Positions 1 through 10,910 are shown, counted from the stretch's first letter. The stretch is 64,000 bases of DNA from Amorphophallus konjac (GCA_022559845.1 CM040117.1:76669731-76733730), one strand, 5' to 3'. A program made the numbers and translations. The notes: generated by a model from the letters alone, not told the origin.

Positions 1-405
1 ACATCCCGTCGGCACTGACGAAGAGAAGAAGAGATCAACATATCATGTCAGCTCCCGATGTCCTGTTGGCGCTGATGAAGAGAAGAAGAAACAAACATAC
101 CAAGTCAGCTCCCGACACCCCGTCGGCACTGATAAAGAGACAAAGAGATCAACGAACCAAGGCAGCTCCCGGCACCCTATCGGTACTGAAGCAAACGAGA
201 AGAAGAGACCAACATGCTACGGCAGCTCCCGATGCCCTATCAGCACTAATGAAGAAGAGAAGAGACCAACATGTCATGTCAGTCCCAACACCCCGTCGGC
301 ACTGACGAAGAGAAGAAGAGACAAGCAAACTACGTCAGTCCCCGACGACCCCGTCGGCACTGACGAAGAGAAAAGAGAGACTAGTACACCCACAGGCACC
401 GCCCA
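1..405. repeat. Minisatellite, about 60-bp unit
   Basis: About seven imperfect copies of a unit of roughly 55-60 bp follow each other. Each contains a CCCGTCGGCACTGA-like core followed by GAAGAGAAGAAGAGA and a CATGTCAGCTCCCGA segment. An 86-codon open frame runs through it but is only the repeat read as protein. The array ends just before a purine tract and an LTR-like start. This is the position where Tat-type gypsy elements carry variable tandem repeats between integrase and 3' LTR, so it is probably the 3' untranslated part of an element lying mostly outside the window. Confidence 0.75.
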
Positions 406-430
406 GCTCATCCTTTGCCTACGCTACCCA

Positions 431-443
431 TGGGTGGGGGGCA
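431..443 (+). other. Polypurine-tract-like motif
   Basis: The G-rich stretch TGGGTGGGGGGCA lies directly before TTTGTGGACACC, in which a TG at 446 could be the first base pair of an LTR. A polypurine tract next to a TG start is the normal left border of a 3' LTR. Only one border is seen, so this is suggestive. Confidence 0.4.
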
Positions 444-679
444 TTTGTGGACACCAAAAATTACACGCACAGATATCCTGCTCGGCCTAGCATCAACAAC
501 GGCACCGAGTGAAGAAGCCCCGGAGAGACTAGTCACCCGGGGTCCCCAAATATGCACACTGCCGTGAAGCCATCTCCGGAGTCACGACAGTGAAGAGAAA
601 TCAACCACCAAGAGCCCCACAATCAATGGGCCTCGAAGAAAATCAAATGGGCCACAACTCGCACTCTCAACAGGCTCAA

Positions 680-1170
680 GACTGCCCATTTAGGCCTTCA
701 GCGACATGCCCCTGGAACCCTTCTGTGGCACGCCCTAGGGCCCTTCAGTGACACGCTTCTAGCGCCCTTCAGCGGCACGCCTTGAAGCCTTCAGCGCCAC
801 GCCTTCAGGTCCCTTCAGCGGCACGCCCCGCTGGTCTTCAGCGGCACACCCCGCCGGCCTTCAGCGGCATGCCCTGCACGCCCTGGCAGCCCTTCAGCGG
901 TGCGCCTTGGCGGCCCTCCAGCGGGGAATAAAGAAAAGGAGAAAAGGGAAGAGAAGATGAGAAGAAGAAAAGAAGAAGAGGAAGCTCCCCTGGTGCCTCC
1001 AGCGGCACACTCCGTGGGATGCCCCAGCGGCACACCCCCCTGGTGCCTCCAACGGCACACTTCCTCAAGCCTCCAGCGGCACACCCTTGTGCTCCTTCAA
1101 CGGCACACTAGTTCATGACCTCCAGTGGCACACCCTTTGTGCCCCTTCAACAGCACATTCCCTATGCCCC
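680..1170. repeat. CAGCGGCAC minisatellite
   Basis: Short units of about 22-30 bp built on CCCTTCAGCGGCACGCC (later CCTCCAGCGGCACACC) are repeated many times with drift, interrupted at 925-990 by a purine-rich stretch. Open frames on both strands are by-products of the repeat. Confidence 0.7.
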
Positions 1171-1173
1171 TTT

Positions 1174-1525
1174 AGTGGCACACCCCTTTTCAAGCCCACC
1201 GGCGACACACTTCTTCAGCCCCTCCAACGACACACTTATTGGCCTCTCTAATGGCACACCTCATTGGCTTCTCCGCTACATAGCATGCCCGAGCACTGTA
1301 GCATGACCGAGCACTGTAGCAGATCGAGCACTGTAGCAGTCCGAGTGACCTCCAGTGGCACACCCCTTTTCAAGCCCACCGGCGACACACTTCTTCAGCC
1401 CCTCCAACGACACACTTATTGGCCTCTCTAATGGCACACCTCATTGGCTTCTCCGCTACATAGCATGCCCGAGCACTGTAGCATGACCGAGCACTGTAGC
1501 AGATCGAGCACTGTAGCAGTCCGAG
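1174..1525. repeat. Recent 180-bp tandem duplication
   Basis: Bases 1174-1345 are repeated without a visible difference at 1354-1525, an offset of exactly 180. Each copy spans the end of the CAGCGGCAC array and the start of the CACTGTAGCA array. Since neighbouring units are strongly diverged, this duplication is recent. Confidence 0.85.
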
Positions 1526-2125
1526 CCAAATTTGAAGAAGGCCATGCTATTGTAGCAACCGAGCCTGAAGAGAACAATATAGCATGGCCGAGCACTGTAG
1601 CATGACCGAGCACTGTAGCAGGCCGAGCACTGTAGCAAACCGAGCACTGTAGCAGACCGAGCACTGTAGCAGGCCGAGCTAAAGTTGGAGAAGGCCATGC
1701 TATTGTAGCAACCGAGCCTGAAGAGAACAATATAGCATGGTCGAGCACTGTAGCATGATCGAGCACTGTAGCAGGCCGAGCACTGTAGCAGACCGAGCAC
1801 TATAGCAGGCCGAGCTAAAGTTGGAGAAGGCCATGCTATTGTAGCAACCGAGCCTGAAGAGAGCAATGTAGCAGGCCGAACACTGTTGCAGACGAGCACT
1901 GTAGCAGTCCGAGCTAAAGTTGGAGAAGGCCATGCTATTGTAGCAACCGAGCCTGAAGAGAACAATATAGCATGGCCGAGTACTGTAGCAGACCGAGCAC
2001 TGTAGCAGTCCGAGCCAAATTTGAAGAAGGCCGTGCTATTGTAGCAACCGAGCCTGAAGAGAGCAATATAGCATGACCGAACACTGTAGCAGGCCCGAGC
2101 ACTGTAGCAGGCCGAGCACTAGCAG
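1290..2125. repeat. GAGCACTGTAGCA minisatellite with higher-order unit
   Basis: The core CCGAGCACTGTAGCA occurs more than twenty times. A higher-order unit containing GAAGGCCATGCTATTGTAGC and ACCGAGCCTGAAGAG recurs around 1540, 1690, 1825, 1925 and 2025. The minus-strand open frames of up to 169 codons are the repeat read through. Confidence 0.8.
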
Positions 2126-2267
2126 TCTTCCTGTCTGACAAAAGGACCACTTTTGACCAGTAGTCTCACCTTTTTGGCCGACAGCTCATTGCCTTGCACA
2201 ACAAGAAGCCATCTAGTATGATGGAGACTTGGACTTCTAATACAGTGAAGAAACGATTTCACGTCCG

Positions 2268-2280
2268 TCTGTATAAATGA
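2268..2280 (+). promoter_or_regulatory. TATA box of the probable LTR
   Basis: CTGTATAAATGAGG is a good plant TATA box. It lies after the repeat arrays and before a purine-rich leader, as expected for U3/R of an LTR. Confidence 0.5.
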
Positions 2281-2780
2281 GGCCTCCCAGAGGGCTGAAG
2301 GGAAGAGAGGGGAAAACCCCGGTGAAAAGAAGGAAGAGAAGAAGAAGAAGAGAAAAGAGAGAGGAAAGGAGAAGCTCCTGCTCCCCCTGGCTGCTCCGTC
2401 CACCACCGACTGTGTGCAAAATGGAAGAGAAGAAGAAGAAGAGAAAAGAGAGAGGAAGGAGTGGATGCTCTATTATTCCCCCCACTGTATTTCTATTTTC
2501 ATTCTCTCCCCCCTGTAATGTACTAGCCCATGTATCTCTCCCCTTTTTATGAGGAATAGAAGGAAAGCTTGCAAACATTTTCTATATCTTCCTACAAATA
2601 TTCCTTCTATGTCTACATTTCTCGTTTTTTTTTCTTCATGGTTCCCCATTGTCTGTCTCTGAATACCACCGCTTCCCTTATATACATTCACCCGGTGCAT
2701 CCCCAGTCTATGTCAGCCTAGTGTCCTCGTTCGGTATTTTCTCCGAGTTTTCTGAAGTTTTCTCAAAGGTGTTGCTGCCT

Positions 2781-3145
2781 TGGCACCCACCTCAAATTGT
2801 CGGGTTCCGCCACTCCTTGTGGGCGCGTTCCCTGTATCTCCCTTACGATCCGGGTCAAGGGGAGATGCTGTCAAATTTTCATCAGAAATAATAACATGGT
2901 AAGAGACAAAGGAAGCAACAAACAAATGAAATGAATAATGGTAAAGTGCTTCAATCGAGATAAGAGAACCACAGACAATATGAAGAGAATCGGACCAGAT
3001 GATAACCAAGCAAATTTGAACATTTGTCATGCAAAGAAGAAAGAAAGGGAAATGATCAAGAGGAGAGAAGAGAAAGCCCACGTGCATTGCATAAGACCAA
3101 AGAAGAGAAGAGAAGAAAAGACATAAGAAGATGAAGGAGAAGCCC
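2781..3145. other. Non-coding stretch after the LTR
   Basis: After the primer-site-like TGGCACCCACC there is a GC-rich segment to 2870, then purine-rich, AAG/GAA-rich sequence. No coding region or structured repeat is seen. Confidence 0.4.
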
Positions 3146-3149
3146 CTCT

Positions 3150-3475
3150 TGGGCTTTACCCGGTACACCCTAGCCATGCCTTGCCCGGTACACCCCATCC
3201 AAGCTTTACCCGGTACACCCTAACCATGCCTTGCCCGGTACACCCCATCCAAGCTTTGCCCGGTACACCCTAACCGCGCCCTGCCCGGTACACCCCTCTT
3301 TGGTCTTGCCCGATACACCCCGTCCAGGTCTTGCCCAGTACACTCTGATCGTGTCTTGCCTGGCATACCCTTCCTAGCCCCTTCTCCGGTACACTCTTCA
3401 ACCCTTCCGCCCGGCACAGCCTCTCAGCCACCATCACCCGGCGCAACCTCGGCATGCCTCTCGCCTTGAATGCAG
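3150..3475. repeat. CCCGGTACACCC minisatellite
   Basis: About ten units of 30-35 bp with the core TTGCCCGGTACACCC(CATCC)AAGC follow each other, degrading to the right (CCCGGCACAGCC, CCCGGCGCAACC). It resembles the CAGCGGCAC array at 680-1170 in design but not in sequence. Confidence 0.8.
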
Positions 3476-3477
3476 CA

Positions 3478-3506
3478 ATAAAAAAACAACAACAACATAA
3501 TAATGA

Positions 3507-3537
<31 letters not shown>

Positions 3538-4265
3538 AAGAATAATAATAAAGATAAATAAATAATTTCATAAAAGAAAAGGGAGGACATAATGCACATG
3601 TAATATAAGAAGGATCAATGAGGAGCACATGAACTAAATGAATAAACAAACGAATGATGATAACGATAAATAATGGTTGTAATAATGAACAGAACGATGC
3701 GGCTCTCATCATCTCCGGCCCCTTTTGGCTCATCTCTCCACGCACTCTCCCGACATAACAAATAATAATAATAATAATAAATAATGATAACAAATTCAAA
3801 AAAATGGATGAATAAGTAATAGTAACCAAGGAACATATAATGATAATAATAATAATAATAAGCTAAAATAAAATATAAGAAGTAAACAAATAATGATAAA
3901 AATAAAAATAATAATAATAATAACAAACTCACAAAAGGGAATAAATAATAATGATGATAAGAAAATAGTAGATAATAATAATAACAAATTCAAAAAAAGG
4001 AGATAAATGAATGAATGATAATAATAAAGAAACAAGTGATAATAACAACAAACTCAACAAGAATAATAGTAGACAAATGGTAATAAAATAAACAAATGAT
4101 AATAACAAACTTAATAAAAGATAACAAATAAACAAATAATAATGGAATACACAAATAATAATAGACAAATACACCCCAAAATATATATATATATGTATAT
4201 AGAAAATAAAAGAACAACAACAATAATACCAACAAAAAATAATAATTAATATTTAAGTAATTGTA
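3478..4265. repeat. TAA/AAT-rich simple-sequence block
   Basis: Almost 800 bases consist of AATAATAATAA-type runs mixed with ACAAATTCAAAAAA and ATAAACAAATAATG motifs, strongly purine/AT-biased on the plus strand. The minus-strand frames translate as Leu/Ile/Tyr-rich strings and are not genes. A (AT)n stretch sits at 4182-4200. Confidence 0.85.
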
Positions 4266-4304
4266 AAACGATGAGACCTGCTCTGCAGCCCCATTTCTCC
4301 TCAA

Positions 4305-5655
4305 GACACGGTATAACGGGAACATTAACGCCGCCCCTCCAAGTCGGGTTCGGACCTTGGGAGCCATCCCGATATGACCGTAATCCGACATTGCTCTGGG
4401 CCGATAGTTCGTCAAACCGAACTTGTTCCCATTGGGATTCGTTTCCGTTCTTTCATTGAAATTGCCGTAAACTTGGCATACATTTGTACGGGGTTGTTTC
4501 CATCTACGTCGTACCTTCAATATGGACCTTTGTCCGAATATAAAGTGGTCCGTGAGTGACCGACAGAAATCTAGATAGAACGAGATGGCTCCCGTCATCC
4601 CTGGACCCTTCCATGGGAATATCAATAAGACCTCCGTGGGCCACACTTAGACCTCGGGCCTGTCCCGATCATGGTCATCGTCTGGCTCATATCCTCGGTC
4701 TACAGTCCGCTCCTTTCGAACACGTTTTCGATTCTAGAGTCTAGTCCCGGAACTCTCCCCCGTTGCCCTCCGGCACTGGAAATATTAATGATGTCCGCGC
4801 AAGCCTCGTTCGGACCACGAGAGGCGCCCCCGGTATGGTCCTGACTCGATCTCGCACTGGGCCAATAGATTCACTGGTTTCCGGCTACAATAACCAAGAT
4901 TCAACCGAATGTTTTCAGTGTCTCGGAATAATAAACTTGCCGTATCCCGGCATGCATATGTTCCAGGTCCTCCCGCGACGATTACAATATTCTCAAGCTG
5001 GACTCCCGTCCGAATATTAAACGGTCTCCCGAATGACCGACATGTGTCGAACGCCTGCTTCTCCAGACACAGGGCTTTTTAGCCGATTCAAGGGATACTC
5101 CCTCGTCATCTCTTGGCACCGGAAATATTAATGACGCTCATGCAAGTCTTGTTTCGACCGCGGGGGGCCCACCGCAGTATGGTCTGAGCTTGCTCTTGCA
5201 CCGGGCCAACAGATTTATCGGTTTTCGACTGCTCTAACGGAGGTTTAGCCGAACTTTTTTCCGTTCTTCTAAACAAAAAATTACCACATCCTAGCGTACA
5301 TATGCTCCGGTCTCCCCGCGACGATCGCGCTTTTCTCGAGCCGGGCATTCGTCCGACGATTAAATGGTCAGCACATGACCGACACGATCTCGAATGTTTC
5401 CTTCTCGCCCTCGCATGAGGATTTTAATACCTCGTAATGGACCTTTCATGCAATTAATTTCTTGGCCATGAGGCCCTGAATCCCGGCGATTAGTCAATGG
5501 TGTTCCCTCGTATGGGGGAAGTAAATGACGTCGTGACCTTTATGGCGCGACGGGTTTTGGTCCCGACGCGAACCACATAATCGTCTGACGAAGTCAGATC
5601 GAGCGCACCATGGGCTCTTCGGAGCCCGAATAAATTGTCACTTCTGTGACTGGCA
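4305..5655. repeat. Diverged long-unit tandem repeat
   Basis: Related blocks of about 160-400 bp recur. Each has GGGAA(C/T)ATTAATG(A)CG at its head (4319, 4615, 4777, 5120, about 5517), then a TCGGACC...GTATGGTC...CTGGGCCAATAGATT-like middle, and TCCGAATATTAAA(T/C)GGTC...ATGACCGACA at its tail (4533, 5010, 5351). No coding sequence is seen. The block lies downstream, in the minus direction, of the Tat-type element at 6864-11678. It may be that element's variable 3' region. Confidence 0.65.
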
Positions 5656-5660
5656 CGCCC

Positions 5661-6863
5661 ACGCACTCAATAAACGAATAAATCAACAAGAGAATAACAG
5701 GTGAAAAAAGTGCGTCCACACCTCTTTATGAGATAATAAATGACTTACTTGTTTGATCGGCATCCTTGCCGTGATTTGGTTGGCGTATCTGAAGTAGTTG
5801 GAAAGTGCCGATATGTCCTGCGTGATTTTCGCATGCTGATTCAGTAGGTCTCTGACAGGGCGTCTTTCCGTTCCCTCACGCTTTGAATGCCAGGCCGCTT
5901 CGTGAATCCCGCTGGGGCGGGAAACGAGGAGTTGGAGGTGACCGTTCGGGGGAGAAATCCTTTGGCGTGTTTTTGAGGGGGGGGGGGTCATTTAAGGCAT
6001 GTAGCCTCCTTTGGCCTATAAGAAGGACCGAAAGGCGCCCTTTCCTCTTTACCGCTTGGGATTTTCTCTAACGGTCTTTCCTCACTCCTTCTTCTTCACT
6101 CTGCGTTGTGCCGTTGCATTCGGAGCATGGAGGATCCTTCAGAGGGTGACGCCACCGACGACGGGGAGCAGAGAGCTCTTGCTGTCCTGGCTTGTTGGAC
6201 GGGTCCGACGGTCACCGCGCGGGTTTGAGGCGGGTCCGACGGTCGCCGCGGTGATCTGGAGAGGGCTTCGACGTGCGAGGGCACGGCTCTGGCCCTCTCT
6301 CAGTTCTGGCGTGGCTTCCAGGCGGGCACCGAGGCGGAGGACGTATGGGGGTATTAGGGATGCTTGCCGCCACTCCCCCTCTGCATGGGGGGGGGGGGGG
6401 AGGCGCATCAAGTTCCCTCCTCACCGAAGCCTTCCTCCGTCTGCAGCCTCTTTCTCCCTCTTCTGCTCTTCATTTCTTTTACTCTTCGGAGGCTGCTTGC
6501 TCTCTGCTCCCTTCCAAGGAGTTGGTAGGTTGGGAAAGAGGAGGTCTTCACGGCGCTCCTTCTCCCTGGCCTCTATCAACTTGGAAGGTGGTTACCTTCT
6601 CTGCAGCCCCTCTGTCACCTTTGTCAGGGGTCATCTGAGCCAACTGGATCGGCCCCCTCTTGTCCGAGCCAGTTTCTACGCGAGGCAGAGTCAGTGGCTG
6701 GACGCGAGGAGATCGAGTCAACCGAGCGATGACCCCTTGCAGCGGTGTTAGACGGATTTTCTTGCTTTTTGTCATGCAATGTACTGGGCTTTGCCTTTTT
6801 GATGTATCAACAGTTTTGAATGAAAAGAAAAGGAATTCGCTTCGTCCATCTTGTTGTACAATT
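5661..6863. other. GC-rich stretch with no supported gene
   Basis: No homology to a known protein is visible in either strand. A TATA-like CCTATAAGAAGG at 6016 is followed by a pyrimidine-rich segment and an ATG at 6127 whose frame closes after about 33 codons. G runs lie at 5978-5988 and 6386-6400. A 246-codon open frame (6011-6751) has no recognisable domain and a composition that follows the GC content. The part nearest 6860 probably is the 3' non-coding region of the minus-strand gypsy element. Confidence 0.4.
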
Positions 6864-8210
6864 TCAAAAATAGAGATTGCGTAGTGCGGCTGCGTTCCAT
6901 GTCCGAGGAATGGGTTCCCCTTCCATTGTTGCTAACCTGTACGCACCTTTCCCGAGCGTCTCGACCACTCGGTAGGGGCCTTCCCAGTTAGGGGACAGCT
7001 TGCCCGCCGCCTCTAGTGGTCGAGAGGCTTCGGCTTTTCTGAGGATGAAGTCTCCCGGTTGGAAGTGTCTGCTTCGGACTCTGGCATTGTAGTATCGTGT
7101 GAGGCGTCGCTGGTATTCCGTCGCTCGGATGCTGGCAATATCCCGGAGTTCATCGGCTAGGTCAAGGTTCTCGAGTAACTTTTGGTTGTTTTCCTCGAGC
7201 GAGTAGCGGATGACTCGGAGAGACGGGTTGGCAATTTCTAATGGAATGACGGCCTTAGTGCCGTACACCAACTGAAAAGGACTTTCACCGGTTGCCGTCC
7301 TGGGAGTCGTTTGGTGCGACCACAGTACGCTAGGCAATTCCTCGAGCCAACTACCCTTGGCTTTGCCTAGTCTGGTCTTTATGCCTTTCAAGATAGTCTT
7401 ATTGGCATTTTCAACTACCCCGTTGGCCTGAGGGTGGGCGACAAAAGTGAAGTGGTTGCGGATGTTTAGGTCGGCGCATCTGTCTCGAAAATATCGAGAA
7501 TCGAATTGCCGACCGTTATCGCTCACTATCACTCGGGGGATGCCGAAGCGACAAATGATCAATTTCTAGACGAAACTCCAGACGACTGTCTCGGTGATCC
7601 TTGCAGTGGCTTCGGCCTCGATCCATTTAGTGAAGTAGTCGATGGCGACGACAATGAACTTTTTCTGGGACTGAGCCGTGGGGAATGGCCCGAGAATGTC
7701 GATCCCCCACCGAGTGAAGGGATAAGGCTCGGCGAGGGTGACGAGTTCTGTAGCCGGTTGATGGACCAAGTGGTCGAACCGCTGGCATCGGTCGCACTAT
7801 TGAGCATAGGCCGAGCAGTCGCGCTGCAGGGTGGGCCACCAGTAGCCCTGTCGTAACAGGATCCTGGCCAGTGACCTTGCCCCTGAGTGCGCTCCGCACA
7901 GGCCTTCATGAACCTCTTGGATGGCTCGGCTGGCTTCGTCGGGGCCGAGGCACTTCAGGAGAGGGCCAGCGAAAGACCTTCGGTAGAGTGTGTCATCCAG
8001 GACGACGAAGCGCCGGGCTTGGTACTTCATTCGGCGTGCTTCTCGAGGGTCGGAGGGCTCTTGGGAGTCTCGGAGCCAAGACAGGTAGGGGGTGCGCCAG
8101 TCGCTCGAGACGGCCGAGTCAACAACGAGGAGCTCCGAGTCAATGCTCGGGCGCTCTAGCTCTTCGAGGAGGACTGATCGGGTACCTTCTGGGTCTAGGG
8201 AGGAGGCCAA
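6864..8210 (-). pseudogene. Tat-type integrase, interrupted
   Basis: This part of pol would integrate the element's cDNA. It starts with a zinc-binding H2C2 region (HEGLCGAHSGARS ... WWPTL ... CDRCQ). The catalytic core follows with the first Asp in WGIDILGPF, the second in VIVSDNGRQF and the Glu in QANGVVENANKT. A C-terminal GPY-like region (LSPNWEGPYRVVE) ends in ALRNLYF. The catalytic triad is present. Two in-frame stops break it: TAG at 7797-7799 before the second zinc Cys pair and TAG at 7566-7568 inside the core. Dead pseudogene; family assignment is firm. Confidence 0.88.
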
Positions 8211-9255
8211 CCGAGAGAGGGCTTCCGCTCGGGAGTTTTCTTCCCGGGCTATTCAGACTACCTCGAATCCCTTGAATTGTTGGGCCAAGCTCCTGACCAG
8301 CTGGAGGTATTTGATCATGGGTGTCTCTCGAGCTTCGTACTCACCGTTGACCTGGCTTGCGATCAGCTGAGAGTCGGTGTGGATCCTGACTCACTCAGCC
8401 CCCAACCGCCGGGCCATGCGCGCTCCCGATATAAGGGCCTCGTACTCGGAAGCATTGTTGGACGCCTCAAAGTTGAATTTCAAGGCGTACTGCAGCTCCA
8501 CTCCTTCGGGGGATCTTAGGAGGATCCCAGCACCGCTACCGACCGAGTTGGAAGATTCGTTGACGTACAGTTCCCAGGTTGGCCTGGGCATGGTCAGTAG
8601 TCTTCCCTCGGTCGGGATGGTGCTTTCGGCGATGAAGTCGGCGAGCGCTTGACCTTTGATAGCTGAGCGCGGGCGATACGAGATGTCGTAGGCCCCAAGC
8701 ATAATGGCCCATTTGACGAGTCGCCCCGAGGCCTCGGGGTGGGCCAAAATCTTCTTCAATGGCTCGCCGGTTAGCACGATGATGGGGTGCCCCTGGAAGT
8801 AGGGTCGGAGGCGTTTCGCGGAGGTGACCAGCGCTAGCACGAGCTTCTCAGTTGTGGGATACCTCCTCTCGGCCTCGTTGAGCACCTTGCTGGTGTGGTA
8901 GACTGGTCGTTCGATTCCCGAGTCATTTTTGACTAGGACCGAGCTGACCGTCGATGACGTCGCCGAGAGATAGAGTAGCAAGACTTCGCCCGGCACGGGC
9001 TTGGAGAGCACCGGGGGCGAAGCCAGGAACTCCTTGAGCTCAGCGAACGCTTTCTGGCATTCCTCATCCCATGCGAACGTAGCAGATGCCAACTTGGGCC
9101 CCCTCAACAGTTTAAAGAAGGGCAAGCATCGTTCGGCCGCACGGGACAAGAAACGGCTGAGAGCGATGACATGCCCTGTCAGACGCTGGACGTCCTTAAT
9201 GCAGGCGGGCGGGCACATGTCCAGGATGGCCTGGACCTTGTCGGGGTTGGCTCTG
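8211..9255 (-). pseudogene. RT C-terminus, RNase H and second RNase H (aRH)
   Basis: The segment begins inside the end of RT (a DKVQAILDM-like connection helix and VQRLTGHVIALSRFLSR). It continues through the first RNase H (FAWDEECQKAFAELK, YPTTEKLVLALV) into a second RNase H domain (WELYVNESSNSVGSGAGI, NNASEYEALISG, HTDSQLIASQ). The first RNase H has LYLSATSSTVS where Asp is normal, so its active site looks damaged. Stops are TGA at 8391-8393 and TGA at 8253-8255. The YVDD part of RT and the protease are absent. Confidence 0.85.
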
Positions 9256-10806
9256 GGGCTCGGCTCGCCCGCTCGGCATGACGCTTCCTTCCACGGCTGC
9301 TGTCGCCTCCTGATGCTATTCCTCTAGAGATGACGTTGATGTGAACCCCTCGGGGGGCGTTGTCGATCTCCTCTGCGGCGCCTTGATCTTCTCTGCGCTC
9401 GGCGGTGAACCGAGCCAGGTGCCCTAGGCGGATGAGGCGCTCGATTTTGTCTTGGAGCTGGTGGCAATCACCGGTGTGATGCCCATGATCGCCGTGGAAT
9501 AGACAATGCCTGTCTCGCTTGCGGTTTTTCGACCTCATCGGCTCGGGCCTGCGGAGGAGTCCCGAGTCTTTGACGTCTTCATAGATTTCATAGACCGGTG
9601 CGGTTAACGGGGTGTACCGCTCGTACTTCTGCTTGCGTTCTCCATCTCGGTCTCGCTTCTTTCCCGAGCTAGGATTTGGCTCGGGGCCCCGCTTCTTGTC
9701 CCCCTCCCGACCCGAGCCGGTTGCGTCTCGGCAAGTGCTGAGTACTTCTTTGCACTCGGCGTGGCGCAGAGCCAGAGTCACTAGCTTGGCAAGGGTCGAG
9801 GGAGGGTGGAGGACAAGTTCACGACGGAGGTTCTCATCCCGGGTACCCCCGGTCAGTGCGGTTGTGGCTGAGGCCACGTCCAGGCGGGGGATTCGGAGGG
9901 CTTCCGATTTAAATCGGTGGACGTAAGCCCGGAGCCTTTCCCCTTGCGCCTATTTGAGGGCCAAGAGCCCCGCTACCGACCTTGGGGGGGCACTTCCGGT
10001 GAAGCTCTCCTTGAAGACTCGCCCGAACTGCTTGAAGTCTCGGATGGATCCGGGGGTGAGGGCCCGGAACCACGCTTGAGCGCCCTGGACCAGAGTGGTC
10101 ACGAAGGCTCGACACTTGATGGGGTCCGACGCTCCGTGTAGAGTCATCAGGGCGTCGAAGCTATCATAATGGTCGGCCGGGTCGCCCTGGCCGTCGTAGA
10201 GCTTGAAGGTTGGTATGGGGGCTCTAGGGGATACCTCTGCCTTCAAGATATACTCAGAGAACGGGGATTTCTCCTCGTCTTCCGGGGAAGAGGACTTCTG
10301 CAGGGCACGAAGGGCGCGCTCCTGCTCAGCGAAGCGCCTTTCGAAATCTCGCAGCTGGAGGGATAACTCCGGTTGCTGTCGTGCCGCGAGGCTGGGGGGG
10401 CGTCTTGGCGGTCCCCGGGAATGTCGACTTCCGGGTCTAGCCGTTGCGTCTCCCGCATTCCTTTCCTCGATGCGGAGAAGGCCTCTTGCTCCGGAGGTGG
10501 AGCTTGCGAGGGTCCTCCGACCCTGTTACGGATGAGCTGCTGGCCGCGGAGGGTGAAGCGGCCCCCAGCTGTGTGCTGGGACGTACTCCTGTGGGGGGGG
10601 CTCCCTGACGGGGCACGGGACCTTGCATCCCTGGCCGCCTGGGTCTTCATGAGTTCCACGAGGACATCCAGTTTGGCGTTGAGGGCCTGGAAGGCTTCGG
10701 CGCCACCATAGGGGGGGTAGCCCCACCGCCGCTGGGGGCGGTGGTGGTCCATCGACGGGGATGCTGGCATTGGAGGGAGGGTTCTGTGAGGCCCTGGGAG
10801 GGCCAT
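9256..10806 (-). pseudogene. Tat-type gag
   Basis: Capsid protein gene of the gypsy element. It starts near 10806 with a Pro/Arg-rich N-terminus (RRWGYPPYGGAEAFQALNAK). The capsid core follows in another frame near 10246-9950 (IPTFKLYDGQGDPADHYDSF, LVQGAQAWFRAL, FKQFGRVFKESF). The C-terminal part near 9877 has LVTLALRHAECKEV and the unusual zinc-like CLFHGDHGHHTGDCHQLQ. The parts lie in different frames, so at least two frameshifts exist. At about 9255 it runs directly into the end of RT because of the internal deletion. Confidence 0.82.
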
Positions 10807-10890
10807 CCCCTGCTGCTACCATGGCCTTACCCCTTTCACCGGCGGACCTCCTCCCTGAGCTCCTTCTCACCATGTTGGCTCTTCGTGCGT

Positions 10891-10908
10891 TTCCCACAGA
10901 CGGCGCCA
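10891..10908 (-). other. Primer-binding site of the Tat element
   Basis: On the minus strand TGGCGCCGTCTGTGGGAA is the standard primer site of Tat-lineage elements (usually assigned to tRNA-Arg). It lies two bases after the LTR end (...CCTCTTCA) and before gag. Confidence 0.85.
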
Positions 10909-10910
10909 GA

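Larger units (their letters stand above)
446..2780 (+). mobile_element. Probable gypsy LTR, filled with minisatellites
   Basis: The segment starts with TGTGGACACC after a polypurine-like tract. It contains long minisatellite arrays (680-2125) as the likely U3 and a TATA box at 2271. Downstream there is a purine-rich transcribed part (2280-2470) and pyrimidine/AT-rich sequence. At 2781-2791 the sequence TGGCACCCACC resembles the TGGCGCCCACC primer site of plant gypsy elements. If so, an LTR ends about 2780. The end does not show a clean CA, and no second LTR copy is in the window. The segment could also be a composite of two LTRs. There is no coding sequence. Confidence 0.4.

Noticed and set aside
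1290..2125. CRISPR-like regular repeat spacing
   Set aside because: Units are contiguous and imperfect without unique spacers, and the genome is a plant nucleus.
45..2150. Frames of 63-169 codons in the minisatellites
   Set aside because: Repeat-derived; the period keeps the frame open.
2781..2791. Second full gypsy element starting at the primer-site-like TGGCACCCACC
   Set aside because: The base before it does not show an LTR end (CA), and no gag or pol follows, so only the motif is mentioned.
3434..4646. Minus-strand Leu/Ile/Tyr-rich frames up to 218 codons
   Set aside because: They are the TAA-rich block read from the other strand; low complexity rather than membrane proteins.
6011..6751. 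246-codon open frame
   Set aside because: GC-rich, no domain, shares its region with equally long frames on the other strand.
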